A DNA stretch of 26,160 bases from Schoenoplectus triqueter (GCA_964058805.1 CAXKVV010000332.1:1-26160), one strand, 5' to 3'. Positions 8,200 through 18,232 are shown, counted from the first letter of the stretch. The notes: generated from the letters alone by a model not told the origin. A program made the numbers and translations.

Positions 8200-8571
8200 G
8201 GAGGGATCGAGTTACACTAACTTTTGATGATATTAGTTACAACGAATATTTTTAAAGTCCAAACAGTCGATCCAAACCATTCAATATGATAGATATATTA
8301 AAATGTGCTTGCAGATTGCAGATCAAAATTGAATATTTTTACTATTTGTTATGACGGTTATAAATTTGCTATTTTTAGAGCACTGAATTTTATACATATC
8401 ATAACAAATAGTAAAAATAATTTAAAAAATATATACAATTTGATATGTGTGTACATCGTAATATACTTATCATGTTGAATAACTTGGATCGACAATTTGA
8501 ACTTTAAAATTTTTAAAAATATCCGTTGTAACTTTAATATTATCAAAAATTGATGTAACTTGATCCCTCCT
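8200..8571. mobile_element. Fold-back element, group 2c (about 372 bp)
   Basis: The left end ggagggatcgagttacac is matched by the inverted right end ggagggatcaagttacat. The arms stay paired through gatatta, gttacaacg and gatccaaaccattcaata. It lacks the gtgctt-type subterminal palindrome of its relatives. The left flank is a short TA run; the right flank is a CATA/TA repeat (8572-8606). Confidence 0.85.
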
Positions 8572-8607
8572 CATACATACATACATATATACATACATAA
8601 TATATAT

Positions 8608-8875
8608 GACTTTAATCCAACAATTCAAAATATTCTTCATATAAAAATATATTCCAAGACTAAATTTTATATTTTATTAAAAAAGTAGAAATTTTTTTAG
8701 GGTTAAAAATTATTATTATTAAAAATCATAAGTTCAATAATTTTTTTACCTCTCAAAAAATAGAAATTCTTTTTAAAAATTATAAAATTTGATCTCCAAG
8801 TATATTTTAATATGAAGAATATCTTGAACAATTGAATCGGTATAAAAGCGTTTTGTACTTCACAAATAAGCATAA
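8608..8875. mobile_element. Fold-back element, group 2d, left end lost (268 bp)
   Basis: Same type as the complete copy at 8926-9290. The inner left arm begins abruptly (gactttaatccaacaattca) next to TA repeats, and the right arm runs to a diverged terminus (acttcacaaataagcataa). About 90 bp of the left terminus is missing. Confidence 0.8.

Positions 8876-8925
<50 letters not shown>
8876..8925. repeat. Palindromic (TC)n(TA)n(GA)n microsatellite
   Basis: About 10 TC, 7 TA and 8 GA units form a self-complementary tract between two elements of the same family. The TC side abuts the right end of one element and the GA side the left end of the next. Confidence 0.97.
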
Positions 8926-9290
8926 TTATGCTACGGTTAGTCGCGAAGTACAAAATATTTTTGTACTTCATGTTGTATCTTTTATTTTTGAATTCAAAAT
9001 ACTAATTTGACCATTCAAAATGTTCTCCATATTAAAATATGCTTGAAGAACAAATTTTATATTTTTTATAAATTTTTTTTCTAATTTTTTTGGGGGTTAA
9101 AAATACATTGAGTTTATGATTTTCAATAAGAATAATTTTTTTAACCCTAAAAAAATATAAAATTTGATCTTAAAATATATTTTAATATGGAGAATATTTT
9201 GAACGGTTGGATCGGTGTTTTGAATTCGGAAATGAGAGATACAACGCGAAGTACAAAAATATTTTGGACTTCGCGACTAACCGTAGCATA
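8926..9290. mobile_element. Fold-back element, group 2d, complete (365 bp)
   Basis: The first 24 bases (ttatgctacggttagtcgcg then aagt) are perfectly mirrored at the right end, and the match continues outward into GA on one side and TC on the other. A second inverted block, aatatttttgtacttc, follows. The inner arms include ccattcaaaatgttctccat, with its inverted counterpart near 9189-9208. A very well-preserved palindrome. Confidence 0.9.
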
Positions 9291-9355
9291 ACTCTCTCTC
9301 TATATATATATTATTTTTGTACTTCGCGACTCTTTCTATATATATATATATATAT
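9291..9355. repeat. TC/TA microsatellites with a 20-bp element fragment
   Basis: Between two TA tracts lies ttatttttgtacttcgcgac (9311-9330), a scrap of the terminal region of the 8926-9290 element type. It may be what remains after excision or deletion of another copy. Confidence 0.75.
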
Positions 9356-10755
9356 TATAGGTTGACCCGCTGTGATTTTTTTCCTCGATGCAATTGGCAA
9401 AAGTGTGTTAAAAGTTTGCCAAACTGTTTCCCTAATTGATCTGCCAAGTATGAGATCATAAGGTCTGAAGCATTAAACTGCGTTATATATTAATATTCAA
9501 TGTCCACGAGGTGGGACCTATTCATATCTAAATTGTGTTGGCTGGAATTAAGTGCATTAAGATCACAACAATAATGGTTAATCTATATATTACTTCTTCT
9601 TAATTTTATGTGAAAAAGATTATTAATGAATTACCTCAAGGAGCACACTAACCTTTACCATTGTTTTAAAGGCCATGTGACATTTATAGTTAGGTTAATG
9701 TATCTTTTTCTTCTGTCTTTCTCGATGTTTAAATTAATAACATAGTAGTTTCTTTTTCATGTACTTAACAACTCTTATGTTTATTATTTAAATATACATA
9801 TATTTATAAGCAATTTTGAGACGAATGCATTTATGGACGTTTCTCAACTTCAAATATTTTCATTGTTTAAATCACCGTCGTCTACATGCATGTACCGATT
9901 GAATGTTTCTAAACACAAGCAGTACAATGTGTTCGAAAATGGTATGTGATCTCAACACTTTAAGAGCAAAAATTAAGATATCTGATATTCCGTATGACAT
10001 AATTGCTGTAAGATATTGCTTGTGATTACATGCATCCTGAAAGTCAACATATAGAGTTATGTACATCCGAAAATGAAAAATATTTTTGTTATTCATTTAA
10101 AAATCGGAGTATACAAAGAAAAATTCTATGATCAGTAAAAAAATTTCTGACGGTTTTTGCAACTGAGTAGCAGATAAAGCTTGATGTTATCAGATGATCA
10201 CATATACTGTCATTACCACTGCTTTAAATTGTCTCAACTTAAAAAAGATGATGGCACACATTACTTGATGCAAACGGAAGGAAAAGTTAATAGTTAAAAA
10301 AGGACTTCTAAGTGATCGAAAGTTCAAAGAAATATAATGTCACTTTTTAAAAAGGACATTATATTAAAGATGTAACTAAAGATGACGCTCCCACTTCAAT
10401 ATATTAAAAAAAAGTTGATGACTGTGATCTTGCAACTTGTCTTTAACTTAATTTGTGAGGATCGCATTTATATATTAAACATAACAATCTAAAAAGTACT
10501 AACTTTATTGGTTAAAACTTAAAACAAAAAGGTGTAGTGATATATGGGTAACCCTAGTCAGAATATATAGCTTAACATCTAAAAAATTCAGTGAGAATGA
10601 TAAATAACTTGCATGAAGAACACGGTAAAAGTATTTGCTGTAACATTAATATAAATGGGCTATTACAATTAGTCATGACATGAAACTGAAAGTGCAATAA
10701 ATCCTATCTAGTTAAAATGATTTATTTGGTAATTCCAATATTGATATATACGTAG
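9356..10755. other. AT-rich intergenic DNA, no supported gene
   Basis: About 1.4 kb with many stop codons on all frames and no fold-back element. The minus-strand frame at 9872-10096 has no recognisable domain, codon pattern or splice context and I do not call it a gene. Confidence 0.6.
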
Positions 10756-10898
10756 CTAACTAATGGATGCCACAAAAGTAGTATTATCGCCTGATCCATT
10801 GGCCCCCCATTTGGGCCAGAGTTTGGTGGAGAATCTTGCTTCCCTTGGCTGTAAAGGCAGTGCTTGCCCTGTACCTGTTGGTGGTACACAATAGGAAC
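10756..10898 (-). pseudogene. Isolated terminal-exon-like segment
   Basis: On the minus strand a pyrimidine-rich stretch (tttttgtttttgcttccg) and AG (plus-strand 10900-10899) precede 46 codons and a TAG stop. The segment is GC-richer than its surroundings. The predicted peptide is rich in P, G, Q and K and contains VPPTGTGQALPLQPREA and TKLWPKWGANGSGDN, which look like real protein rather than AT-rich noise. I do not recognise the family. No upstream exons are visible before the repeats at 11.4 kb, so this may be a captured or relict exon, or the last exon of a gene with a very long intron. An unspliced frame would extend it to 11043. Confidence 0.3.
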
Positions 10899-11043
10899 CT
10901 TGTGTACGGAAGCAAAAACAAAAACTCAGATTGAAAAAAATCTGAAAAGTAGAAGACTGGAGTTCAGATTTTGGTCGATTTCTGGAAAAGAGGCTGATAT
11001 AGTCGTTAGAAAGAATTTCATTTTTTTCTATTAATTTTGTCAA

Positions 11044-11350
11044 TGATAATTTAAATTAATTGTAAATATTATGTACAAGTTAATATTCCTGGTAAATATG
11101 AGTTTCAAAGAAGGGTGGGGATCGGTTGGGAATGAGTTATCTTGCAATCTTGACAATGAATGTTTAAATAAATATAAAGAATTTTAAAAATGTAAAAATA
11201 AATTTATAGATTTGTTCTTCTATCTATAAATTGACAGTTATTCAAATTTCATACAATTTGCAACTATTTTAATTTAACAGTTTTTGATGGACTATCAAAT
11301 AATAATGAAATTGTATGAGATTTAAATGACCATCAATCTATAGGTAGAAT

Positions 11351-11352
<2 letters not shown>
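11044..11352. other. AT-rich spacer with small inverted repeat
   Basis: A short inverted pair is visible: tctatctataaattgacagt (11220-11239) against the inverse of accatcaatctataggtaga (11329-11347). With ttcaaatttcatacaatttg and its inverse near 11305-11325 this gives a small imperfect fold-back of about 130 bp. It may be another decayed MITE. It abuts the TA tract at 11354. Confidence 0.5.

Positions 11353-11353
<1 letters not shown>

Positions 11354-11434
<81 letters not shown>
11354..11434. repeat. (TA)n(GA)n compound microsatellite
   Basis: About 24 TA units followed by about 16 GA units, immediately left of a fold-back element. Confidence 0.98.
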
Positions 11435-11439
<5 letters not shown>

Positions 11440-11842
11440 TACCGTGAGCTTAAGCTCACGGAGGCTTTCCGTGATATTAACTGAAAAAATATATTAAATC
11501 ACCTCAAAATTTTAATTTATCATTCTCATTAAATTTTTTATATAAAAATCTTCTGGGATACAAAAATTTGGAGTGTTTTGAGCTTTTTAAGTCACCGTTT
11601 TTAATTTTTTAAAATGATGTTTAAGTATAGAATATATTATTATTATGTTTAGAGCTGATTTTTAAAAATTAAAAACCACAACTTAAAAATCTCAAAACGC
11701 TCCAAATTTTTGCATCCCATGATATTTTCACATAAAGAATTTAATGAGAATGATAAATTAAAATTTCGAAATGATTTGATATATTTTTTGAGTTAACCTC
11801 ACGGAATGCCTCTGTGAGCTTAAACTCACGGTATCTCCACTC
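11435..11842. mobile_element. Fold-back element, group 1 (about 408 bp)
   Basis: The left arm begins ggagataccgtgag and contains the perfect 20-bp palindrome ccgtgagcttaagctcacgg (11442-11461). The right arm ends ctcacggtatctccactc, its inverted equivalent. The inner arms pair throughout, for example atcattctcattaaattttt with aatttaatgagaatgataaa. It is the closest relative of the elements at 1593 and 4005. Confidence 0.88.

Positions 11843-11892
<50 letters not shown>
11843..11892. repeat. (TA)n(GA)n compound microsatellite
   Basis: About 11 TA units and about 14 GA units shared by two fold-back elements. Its translation explains the SLSLSL/YIYIYI reading frame on the minus strand. Confidence 0.97.
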
Positions 11893-11896
<4 letters not shown>

Positions 11897-12264
11897 ACTA
11901 TTGTGAAAACGTTTTGCATTTCGAGTCTAAGTGCATATGACTCAAATTTTATCGTAACACATCCAAAATTTAAAATTATCATTCTCATTAAATTCTTCAT
12001 ATAAAAATATTGAGGGATACAAAAATTTGGGTTTTTGAAAATTAGCAATAACAATTCAATATTTTATTATTATTTAATACTGATTTTTAAAAATCCAAAA
12101 TAAATACTTAAAAAACTCAAAATACCCCAAATTTTTGTATCCCTCAATATTTTGATATAAAGAATTTAATGAGAATGATAATTTTGAATTTTGGACTTGT
12201 TACGATAAAATTTGAGCCGTATGTACTTGGATTCGAAATGCAAATGTTTTCATAATAGTCTAAC
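11893..12264. mobile_element. Fold-back element, group 1b, complete (372 bp)
   Basis: The left end ataaactattgtgaaaacg pairs with the inverted right end gttagactattatgaaaaca. Both continue gcatttcga and ctcaaattttatcgtaaca. The inner arms share the group 1 core (tcattctcattaaattcttc). It shows what the half-element at 2888-3085 has lost. The right flank is a short TC run and degraded AT sequence. Confidence 0.88.
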
Positions 12265-14680
12265 TCTCTCTCTAAATATTTTTTATTTTTAAGATATTTT
12301 TTTATATATATTTAAACATCCATTGTAAAAATAATCCATTTTCAACCGTTCCCGCCCTTCAAAGAATTTATATTGGAACAGGCCTTAAATCATTTTTGTC
12401 TGTTGCAAGCCAGAATCATGAATTTCTATTAGTTGGTGAATCAACGGATAAAGTTTATTACAGGCCTTAAATCATGTCTGTTTGAAAAAAAATGCCAATC
12501 ATGGGAGTTCAAAACTCTGCTTGTGACTACAAATTTCAAAACTAACTTGCTAAAAATTATCAAAACGCATCCTTATTTCTAGAAACATTTTTAACATCCT
12601 ATCTTTCGTTTTTACTTATATGAGTAAGTTAGAGTATGTTACTCAATTAATGAATTATATTTTCAGAAAAAAAAAAACATATTTTTTTAATTATACCACA
12701 CATTTGCTACATATAACAGAGCTTTTGGATGGTTGGTGGAACTATCTATTGCCAAAAAAAGAGCCCTTAAGGGGTCCCCGGCGCTTGACCGCGCTATTTT
12801 GGACCAATTTTGTTTGCTTATTAGAAAGGACTTTCTATTTTAAATTTGATTGGACAACAGGTTAATGGTACCACCAGCTCCAGCATGCACTCCTTCTTTC
12901 TTTCTTTTTTAAAGAATAATAAAAGAAATAATTATTGATATTCTATAGCACTTCAGGAACGGCTACGTCCTATATATAGCTGTATTCATGAATAATATTG
13001 ATGCCCCTTATTTTGAAGTAATTAGTCATACCGACAAGTCAACAAACTCATTGGAGAATCCATATACCGTACTCACCTAACTAGCGGAACAAATTTGTAA
13101 AATCATAATTATAGATGTTATATATGATCCAGACAAATTCAATAACAACAAAGTCTTTAATCCCAAAATATATAAATTGGGTAGTATAAAAAAAAATATT
13201 ACTTCATTTTAATTCAGATCGATGCAACAATATCGAAAAATCCTCAAATTATATCAAAGTTGAAGTTAGTTTTAATTTTGCGATTTTAGTTTTTAACATA
13301 TATATAGTTTCCTTCTTTTCCATCATTGTTATCATTTTCAATTATCATGAATTGCTCATTTTTTTCTATTTTTTTTCAAATTATTAGCATTTTTTACCAA
13401 TGATCACCACTCTTCACACACTACAGAGGATCTAGAGAGAAGAAAAATAATATAAAACCTAACGGGCTGTCACAAATTATGGATCCACCAACTTTTGAAA
13501 TCACAAAAGAGAAAAAAAATAATTCAAAATAAATGTTTCTTTAGGATTTCTTTATCTTGAAGCTGGTTGCTGAGGTGCAGGGCACAAGCAGTTGCAATGC
13601 CACTTTCTGAAAACGAGTAAAGACTAAAGAGCAAATATCACAGATGTTCTACATATATTCCAAAGGAAGAATTCATGCGGCAGGCAATAGATATAGCATA
13701 TCTTTCACAATTAACTACTTGTTAAATCAGCAACAATTCTTAATTAAATTAAATCATGTATATTTGCTGACCCAACACATAATTGCCACATTTTTGGGAG
13801 CCACTTGATATATACTCATGTTCGAAATCAAAGCTTTTCATGATTTGCCGCTCTCTCACTGTTGTCTTCCCCACTAAGGTTTCTTTTTTCTTCTACCAAT
13901 CAATACCAAAGGAGCTTAATTATTTCGTTTTATCTATTAAGTTGAAAAAAATATTAATAGCGCGTTTGAATGCAGGACCACTGATAATAAACAAGTGGGA
14001 TTCACTTTGTTAAAAAAGAGCTCAAATTATTCAGATTATGATTTTCCAAATTTTGAAATATCTCATTGTGTAGAAAAGATAACATGTTAGAAAATTAGAA
14101 GTAATCGAATACAAATCATTCAGGTATTTTAATTAATTTGAGGGTCTTTTACAATTATAAAAAAAATTAATAATCTTTTCATATACGTACAATCATGCCA
14201 ACGAGTACTTGAACCTTTTAATGTACTTTCATCTCTTGAACAAATTTATACGACAATTGGTGATGTTTCTTCACCTTTTATATAGAAGTAGGCATCAATT
14301 GAAACATGATTAGAACTTAATTATTAAAATTTTACAAACGTACTTTGATGAGAAGCTAAATTAATGACATCTAAAATTCACCAACTCCTAGAGCACGTAG
14401 TGCTTAAACTATATAATAATAATGTTAATTATTGTTTTACCTTTTCATCGATAATTTCCAAGGATTAAGACAAAATTTACGCTAGTATATATTACTTTTT
14501 GAAACCCAAAATAGATACCAAGAAAAAACACTTGAACATTTCTTTTCAAATATGACTTGACAAACTAATAACATTTTGAGCTATTTCGCCCATGAGGCCA
14601 TAACATATATTCTCATTTTTATGTCATGTCGATCTAATGCACCATATATTTAACAAGCACCAAAAGTTCAAGTTAACAAG
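12265..14680. other. AT-rich intergenic DNA, no supported gene
   Basis: About 2.4 kb. A 16-bp direct repeat, acaggccttaaatcat, occurs at 12378-12393 and 12460-12475. A GC-rich patch with agcccttaaggggtccccgg lies at 12761-12780. The frames at 12620-12865 and 13783-14013 have no recognisable motif and AT-noise composition. The last few hundred bases should contain upstream regulatory DNA of the gene at 14916. Confidence 0.6.
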
Positions 14681-14700
14681 GGACCCACCATCGCTCCAAT
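14681..14700 (+). promoter_or_regulatory. TCP-type site and CCAAT box upstream of the DUF761 gene
   Basis: ggacccac (14681-14688) fits the plant TCP factor consensus GGNCCCAC. ccaat (14696-14700) lies about 40 bp before the TATA-like box. Both are short motifs; their position upstream of a real gene is the main support. Confidence 0.35.
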
Positions 14701-14736
14701 CAATCATGGCGATTCTACATTGAACCATTTTTCCAG

Positions 14737-14746
14737 TTTTATATGA
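14737..14746 (+). promoter_or_regulatory. TATA-like box
   Basis: ttttatatga lies about 175 bp before the start codon. Transcription would begin near 14770, giving a 5' UTR of about 145 bases. A pyrimidine-rich patch (ctcttctctctctctttt, about 14783-14800) typical of plant core promoters and leaders follows. Confidence 0.45.
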
Positions 14747-14800
14747 ACACCTCTCTTCCACCTCCCAGTAAGCGCAGGGACCTCTCTTCTCTCTCTCTTT

Positions 14801-14820
14801 TGTGAGGTTTCAACCTCACA
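14801..14820 (+). promoter_or_regulatory. Hairpin in the predicted 5' UTR
   Basis: tgtgaggtttcaacctcaca is an inverted repeat with 9-bp arms and a two-base centre, about 95 bases before the start codon. It could be a cruciform-type protein site or an RNA stem affecting translation. The GTG at 14802 opens the reading frame but is not a plausible start. Confidence 0.45.
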
Positions 14821-14915
14821 TAGAAAGAGAAAGATCGATCCCATTATCCGATTATCTCAAATTCAACCAAATTCACATACTATCCTCACGTATCTCCTAT
14901 CTAGCTATATCCCTC

Positions 14916-15897
14916 ATGGAGCTCCAGTCACATATCAGATCAAAAAGGCTATGGAATTACTTAAGAGCTATCTATTTTATGATGAGAAAAGGACTCATAT
15001 CTAAGAGAAAACTCCTTATGGACTTAAACCTAGCCATGAAACGGCGCAATAAAGTCCTTAGTAGATCCTTCACAAATATCTTCTTACATGGCCATATACA
15101 CGCGAAGCACAATCTAGAGTTTGGTATACGTGAGTATGAATTTTCATGCAGCAACAGCCCCAACCTGGCTGTTTTTTCGCATAAACGCCGCCACAACTAC
15201 TTCCCATGCCTCGGTTCACTTTTTGAGGAGCCTGACATATGGCGGTCGCATGCTGTTCCGCTGCGACGGATCGAGTACTCACCATCCCCATCTCCGAGAA
15301 TATCATTATTCACGGTATAAGATGTTGTTTCTCTGGAGTGTTAATTTAAAATTGTGTGCTAGCTGGTAGCAGCAACATCCAATTAGAAATATCATAAGAT
15401 CTATATAGGTGTATGAACTGCAATGACATCAACTCCTGTAGAGTCACTGGTAATTACTAATTATCAAATATATTTAAAATTCATATTCAACAATAGATGA
15501 TGATATACTCAGTTACTCACACAAAGGATACAGAAAGTCAGAGAGACTATTGATCATTAGTCATAAAATAAACAAACAAAAATTGTCTCAAATATACGGC
15601 TGAATGATCATCGCTCAATATGCATGTCATCTAAAATGTACTGAATTCTTTCTTTGATAACAGTCTGGAGAGCTGGCACCAGGTGAAAATCTTAGTCAAA
15701 CCCCTTCGCCAATATCAATAAAAATAATGAATTATTCAGATGAAGAAGAGGAAAATGAAATGAGACAAGAAGAAAACATAGTAGACGGTGCAGCTGAGGA
15801 GTTCATAAGGCGATTTTACGAGCAATTACAGGCACAAAATCGAATCGCTCTCTTGGAGTACAATCAGCATGGAGAACACCAAAATATGCTAGCTTGA
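14916..15897 (+). CDS. DUF761 / Avr9/Cf-9 rapidly elicited protein 146-like, two exons
   Basis: Joined from 14916-15314 and 15664-15897, giving 210 residues. The ATG at 14916 is the first after the promoter and lies in good context (ctcATGG). Residues 11-43 hold the family's basic N-terminal block (RLWNYLRAIYFMMRKG, then SKRKLLMDLNLAMKR). YEFSCSNSPN (74-83), RRHNYFPCL (91-99) and SPSPSPR (122-128) follow. After an acidic stretch (158-171), AEEFIRRFYEQLQAQNR (177-193) and IALLEY (194-199) form the diagnostic DUF761 C-terminus. The split is phase 0 (ACG/GTATAAG donor, TTTGATAACAG acceptor); without splicing the frame stops right after codon 134. Relatives are induced during Cf-9/Avr9 defence signalling in Solanaceae and are otherwise poorly characterised; no catalytic residues or membrane segments are apparent. 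Length is normal for the family. It is the only confident gene in the window. Minus-strand frames over exon 1 are shadows. Confidence 0.9.
15315..15663 (+). other. Intron of the DUF761 gene (349 bp)
   Basis: GT...AG intron, markedly more AT-rich than the exons. It begins GTATAAG and ends in a T-rich stretch (attctttctttgataacag). Its removal joins the serine/proline-rich segment (PRISLFT) to SGELAPGENL in frame. Retention would give a 134-residue protein without the DUF761 motif. Confidence 0.8.
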
Positions 15898-16175
15898 GAA
15901 GCATAACATATACTTATGTAATCAATCTGTGTGTAGAAAGCTCATCTGATCATGTTCCCTAATTAATTTCAAATTTCTAGATTCGAACTGAATGTATGGT
16001 ACTTCCATTTGCATGCGGTATGTAGATGGACAGTAGTTCACAAATCCATTTCAACTCTGTTTTGTTGTTGGATATTGTTGAATTGAATTATGGGTGCTCT
16101 GTCTCCATGTATGTTTCCGACAGTGCATCATGATCATTTCTCTAAACTCAATGATAAACTTTTCTTATTTCTAAA

Positions 16176-16181
16176 AATAAA
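16176..16181 (+). terminator. Possible polyadenylation signal (AATAAA)
   Basis: An AATAAA hexamer about 280 bases after the stop codon, preceded by T/G-rich stretches (gttttgttgttgg near 16060) such as plants use as upstream elements. Plant signals are loose, so the real cleavage site may be elsewhere. Confidence 0.3.
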
Positions 16182-18033
16182 ATTACCATGATGTTTTGTA
16201 TTCTATATATGTTGCTGCATGGAATAGTAGTGGATTGACATAAGTATGATTATATTTGCAATAAACACAAAACACTCAACAGTCGAAACTTATCTTTTAA
16301 ACAAAAATGAGTAGCGTTCAAGGTACTTCTTTTTGCATAATATACCTTTGATTGTAGCTCGGTTTCGTATGTATCTCATTTGCACAAAAAAGCAAGTGCA
16401 GCTTTGGCCAGCGGAGAAATTTCGCGGATTTGATACTACAAAATTTTAGACGAATTTGTCCCTGCAGTCAAGGCCCTCTTTTTGGAATTTTGATACTTAA
16501 TAAATTAAATGTATAACAATAATAATTATCATTAGTTGCATACTTAATATATCTAATAGTATAATATTATCAAATATCAAAAAGAATAAACGAAAACAAA
16601 ATTAAAGTTTCAAATTTTTAAAAGTTGAACATATAAAAATGCACATAACACAACTTCTTAATCACCTTGAAATAAAAAAGAATTTTGACCATTTTATAGT
16701 GATTAAAATGTTAAATGTAAAAAGTCAAAAGGTCTAAAAAACAGCTACACGATTTAAATGAAATTAAAGTTCTTTATTTTTTGTATGCTTGCTCAGAACA
16801 CATATATATAACTTTCCTAATCAAATTTCACTGCATTAATCACTTTGAAATAAAATAAATTTTTAACCATTTTACCGGGATTATTTTATTGTCAAGAAAG
16901 TCATCAAATCAGGTTTTTCCCAAATTCTTAATAACAAAGGATCTAGAAAACTAAAGCACGGAATTGCATTTGGGAAAAAAAACCCCGCTGCAAACATTGA
17001 AATGAGTTCACTATAATCGATTTTTAATGGACTAAAATAATTTGAAATTAATTGAAATTAGTTATTTACTAGAAAAAAATTCGTTGCTAATACATTTTTA
17101 AGAAAGGTTTCTTTTTTTCAAATCTAAATTAATTTGTATCTACTTTTTAATAAAATTTAAAAAAATCAAATTGATCCCGAACTTTGGAGTTTACTTTGTA
17201 AGCATGGCAACTTCAAAGTTGCTCACAATTCTTCATATTTAAAAAATAATTGAAATTTTAATATAAAATCAGCAAATTTGCAGCATTGATGTCTGCTAAA
17301 AGACGAGGAATCTTCATATTTATCAAATAATTTAATATTAAATTCTTTGATTTTTGCACTTGGCTTGGCAAGAAGGCATTTTCACTCCGAATCTTCATAT
17401 TTATTAAAACTTCAGTAAATATGGAACGGATGCCAGGCCAAAAAACAAGTCCTAAGAGAATATGACCACTACACTACACCTTTGCTTGTATCATACAAGG
17501 TTTGATTTGTATATGTTAACTTCCTAGATTTTATTTTCTTATTTTTCGTTTTCAATATAGATATTTTTCATATAAAAATTATTATATATAGTCACATCCG
17601 TATTCAATTTTTTTGAATTAACATATCGCCGCACCCGTATTGTATTAAATATGATACCCGCACTCTCATTCATACAACATAGACTACTGTCAACACATTA
17701 ATATATTCAAGGACAACTTAAGATATTTTATATTTATTCATCAATTCTTGTATCTTCTCCTCCAACTGTACTAAATGCTTTAGATTATTGTTCGATTGAA
17801 CAAAAGATGAATCGAACTCAATTCAGAATGCAATAGTTTGTGAGTAAAAATGCTTTAGATTATATTTCAGATATTTCAGATATTAATTAGAAATAATTAA
17901 TTGATTAATAAGTCTTAATCTTTAAATAGATATAAAAAATTATTCATAGATCTTGAGTATACAACCTCCAACAGAAATAACGCTAATTTGTTACTAAACT
18001 AAAAATTGATTCTCATTGTATATAACATCAGAC

Positions 18034-18036
<3 letters not shown>
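16182..18036. other. AT-rich intergenic DNA with degenerate short repeats
   Basis: No gene seen. A diverged direct repeat of about 38 bp recurs at about 16660 and 16836 (taatcaccttgaaataaa against taatcactttgaaataaa, each followed by a gaccatttta-like end). Another short motif, cttcatattta followed by a(t)caaataatt, recurs at about 17234, 17312 and 17394. These may be remains of decayed elements. Confidence 0.6.

Positions 18037-18096
<60 letters not shown>
18037..18096. repeat. (TA)30 microsatellite without adjacent element
   Basis: Sixty bases of uninterrupted AT dinucleotide. Unlike the long TA tracts in 1-12.3 kb, neither flank (caccatcagaccaa-like on the left, cggacttgaaaagaag on the right) shows a fold-back terminus. 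Confidence 0.98.
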
Positions 18097-18098
<2 letters not shown>

Positions 18099-18232
18099 GA
18101 CTTGAAAAGAAGTATCTTAACTCATGACACTTTGACTTTTACTTCCCAAGATTTATTTTTCTATGACAACTACCGACGGCTAAGATTTAGTTCCAAGATT
18201 CCGTCTAGTCTATGAGTTGCCAACTAACAACC

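Noticed and set aside
11758..12054. 98-codon minus-strand frame
   Set aside because: Spans two fold-back elements and the microsatellite between them; the recurring TVSLSS segment is the translated terminal hairpin of group 1.
12378..12475. 16-bp direct repeat as a target-site duplication
   Set aside because: Only 66 bp lie between the copies, with no terminal inverted repeats; more likely a small local duplication.
13548..13606. Short minus-strand exon-like stretch after ttttactcgttttcag
   Set aside because: An acceptor-like junction and about 25 codons (SGIATACALHLSNQLQDK) look plausible, but there is no neighbouring exon, no recognised family and the length is within chance.
14802..14915. 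Upstream extension of the DUF761 frame from GTG at 14802
   Set aside because: No ATG in this stretch, the sequence is leader-like (pyrimidine patch, hairpin), and family similarity begins after the ATG at 14916.
14972..15306. Two minus-strand frames and one plus-strand frame (15121-15369) over DUF761 exon 1
   Set aside because: They are out-of-frame shadows of a strongly supported coding exon, with no motifs of their own.
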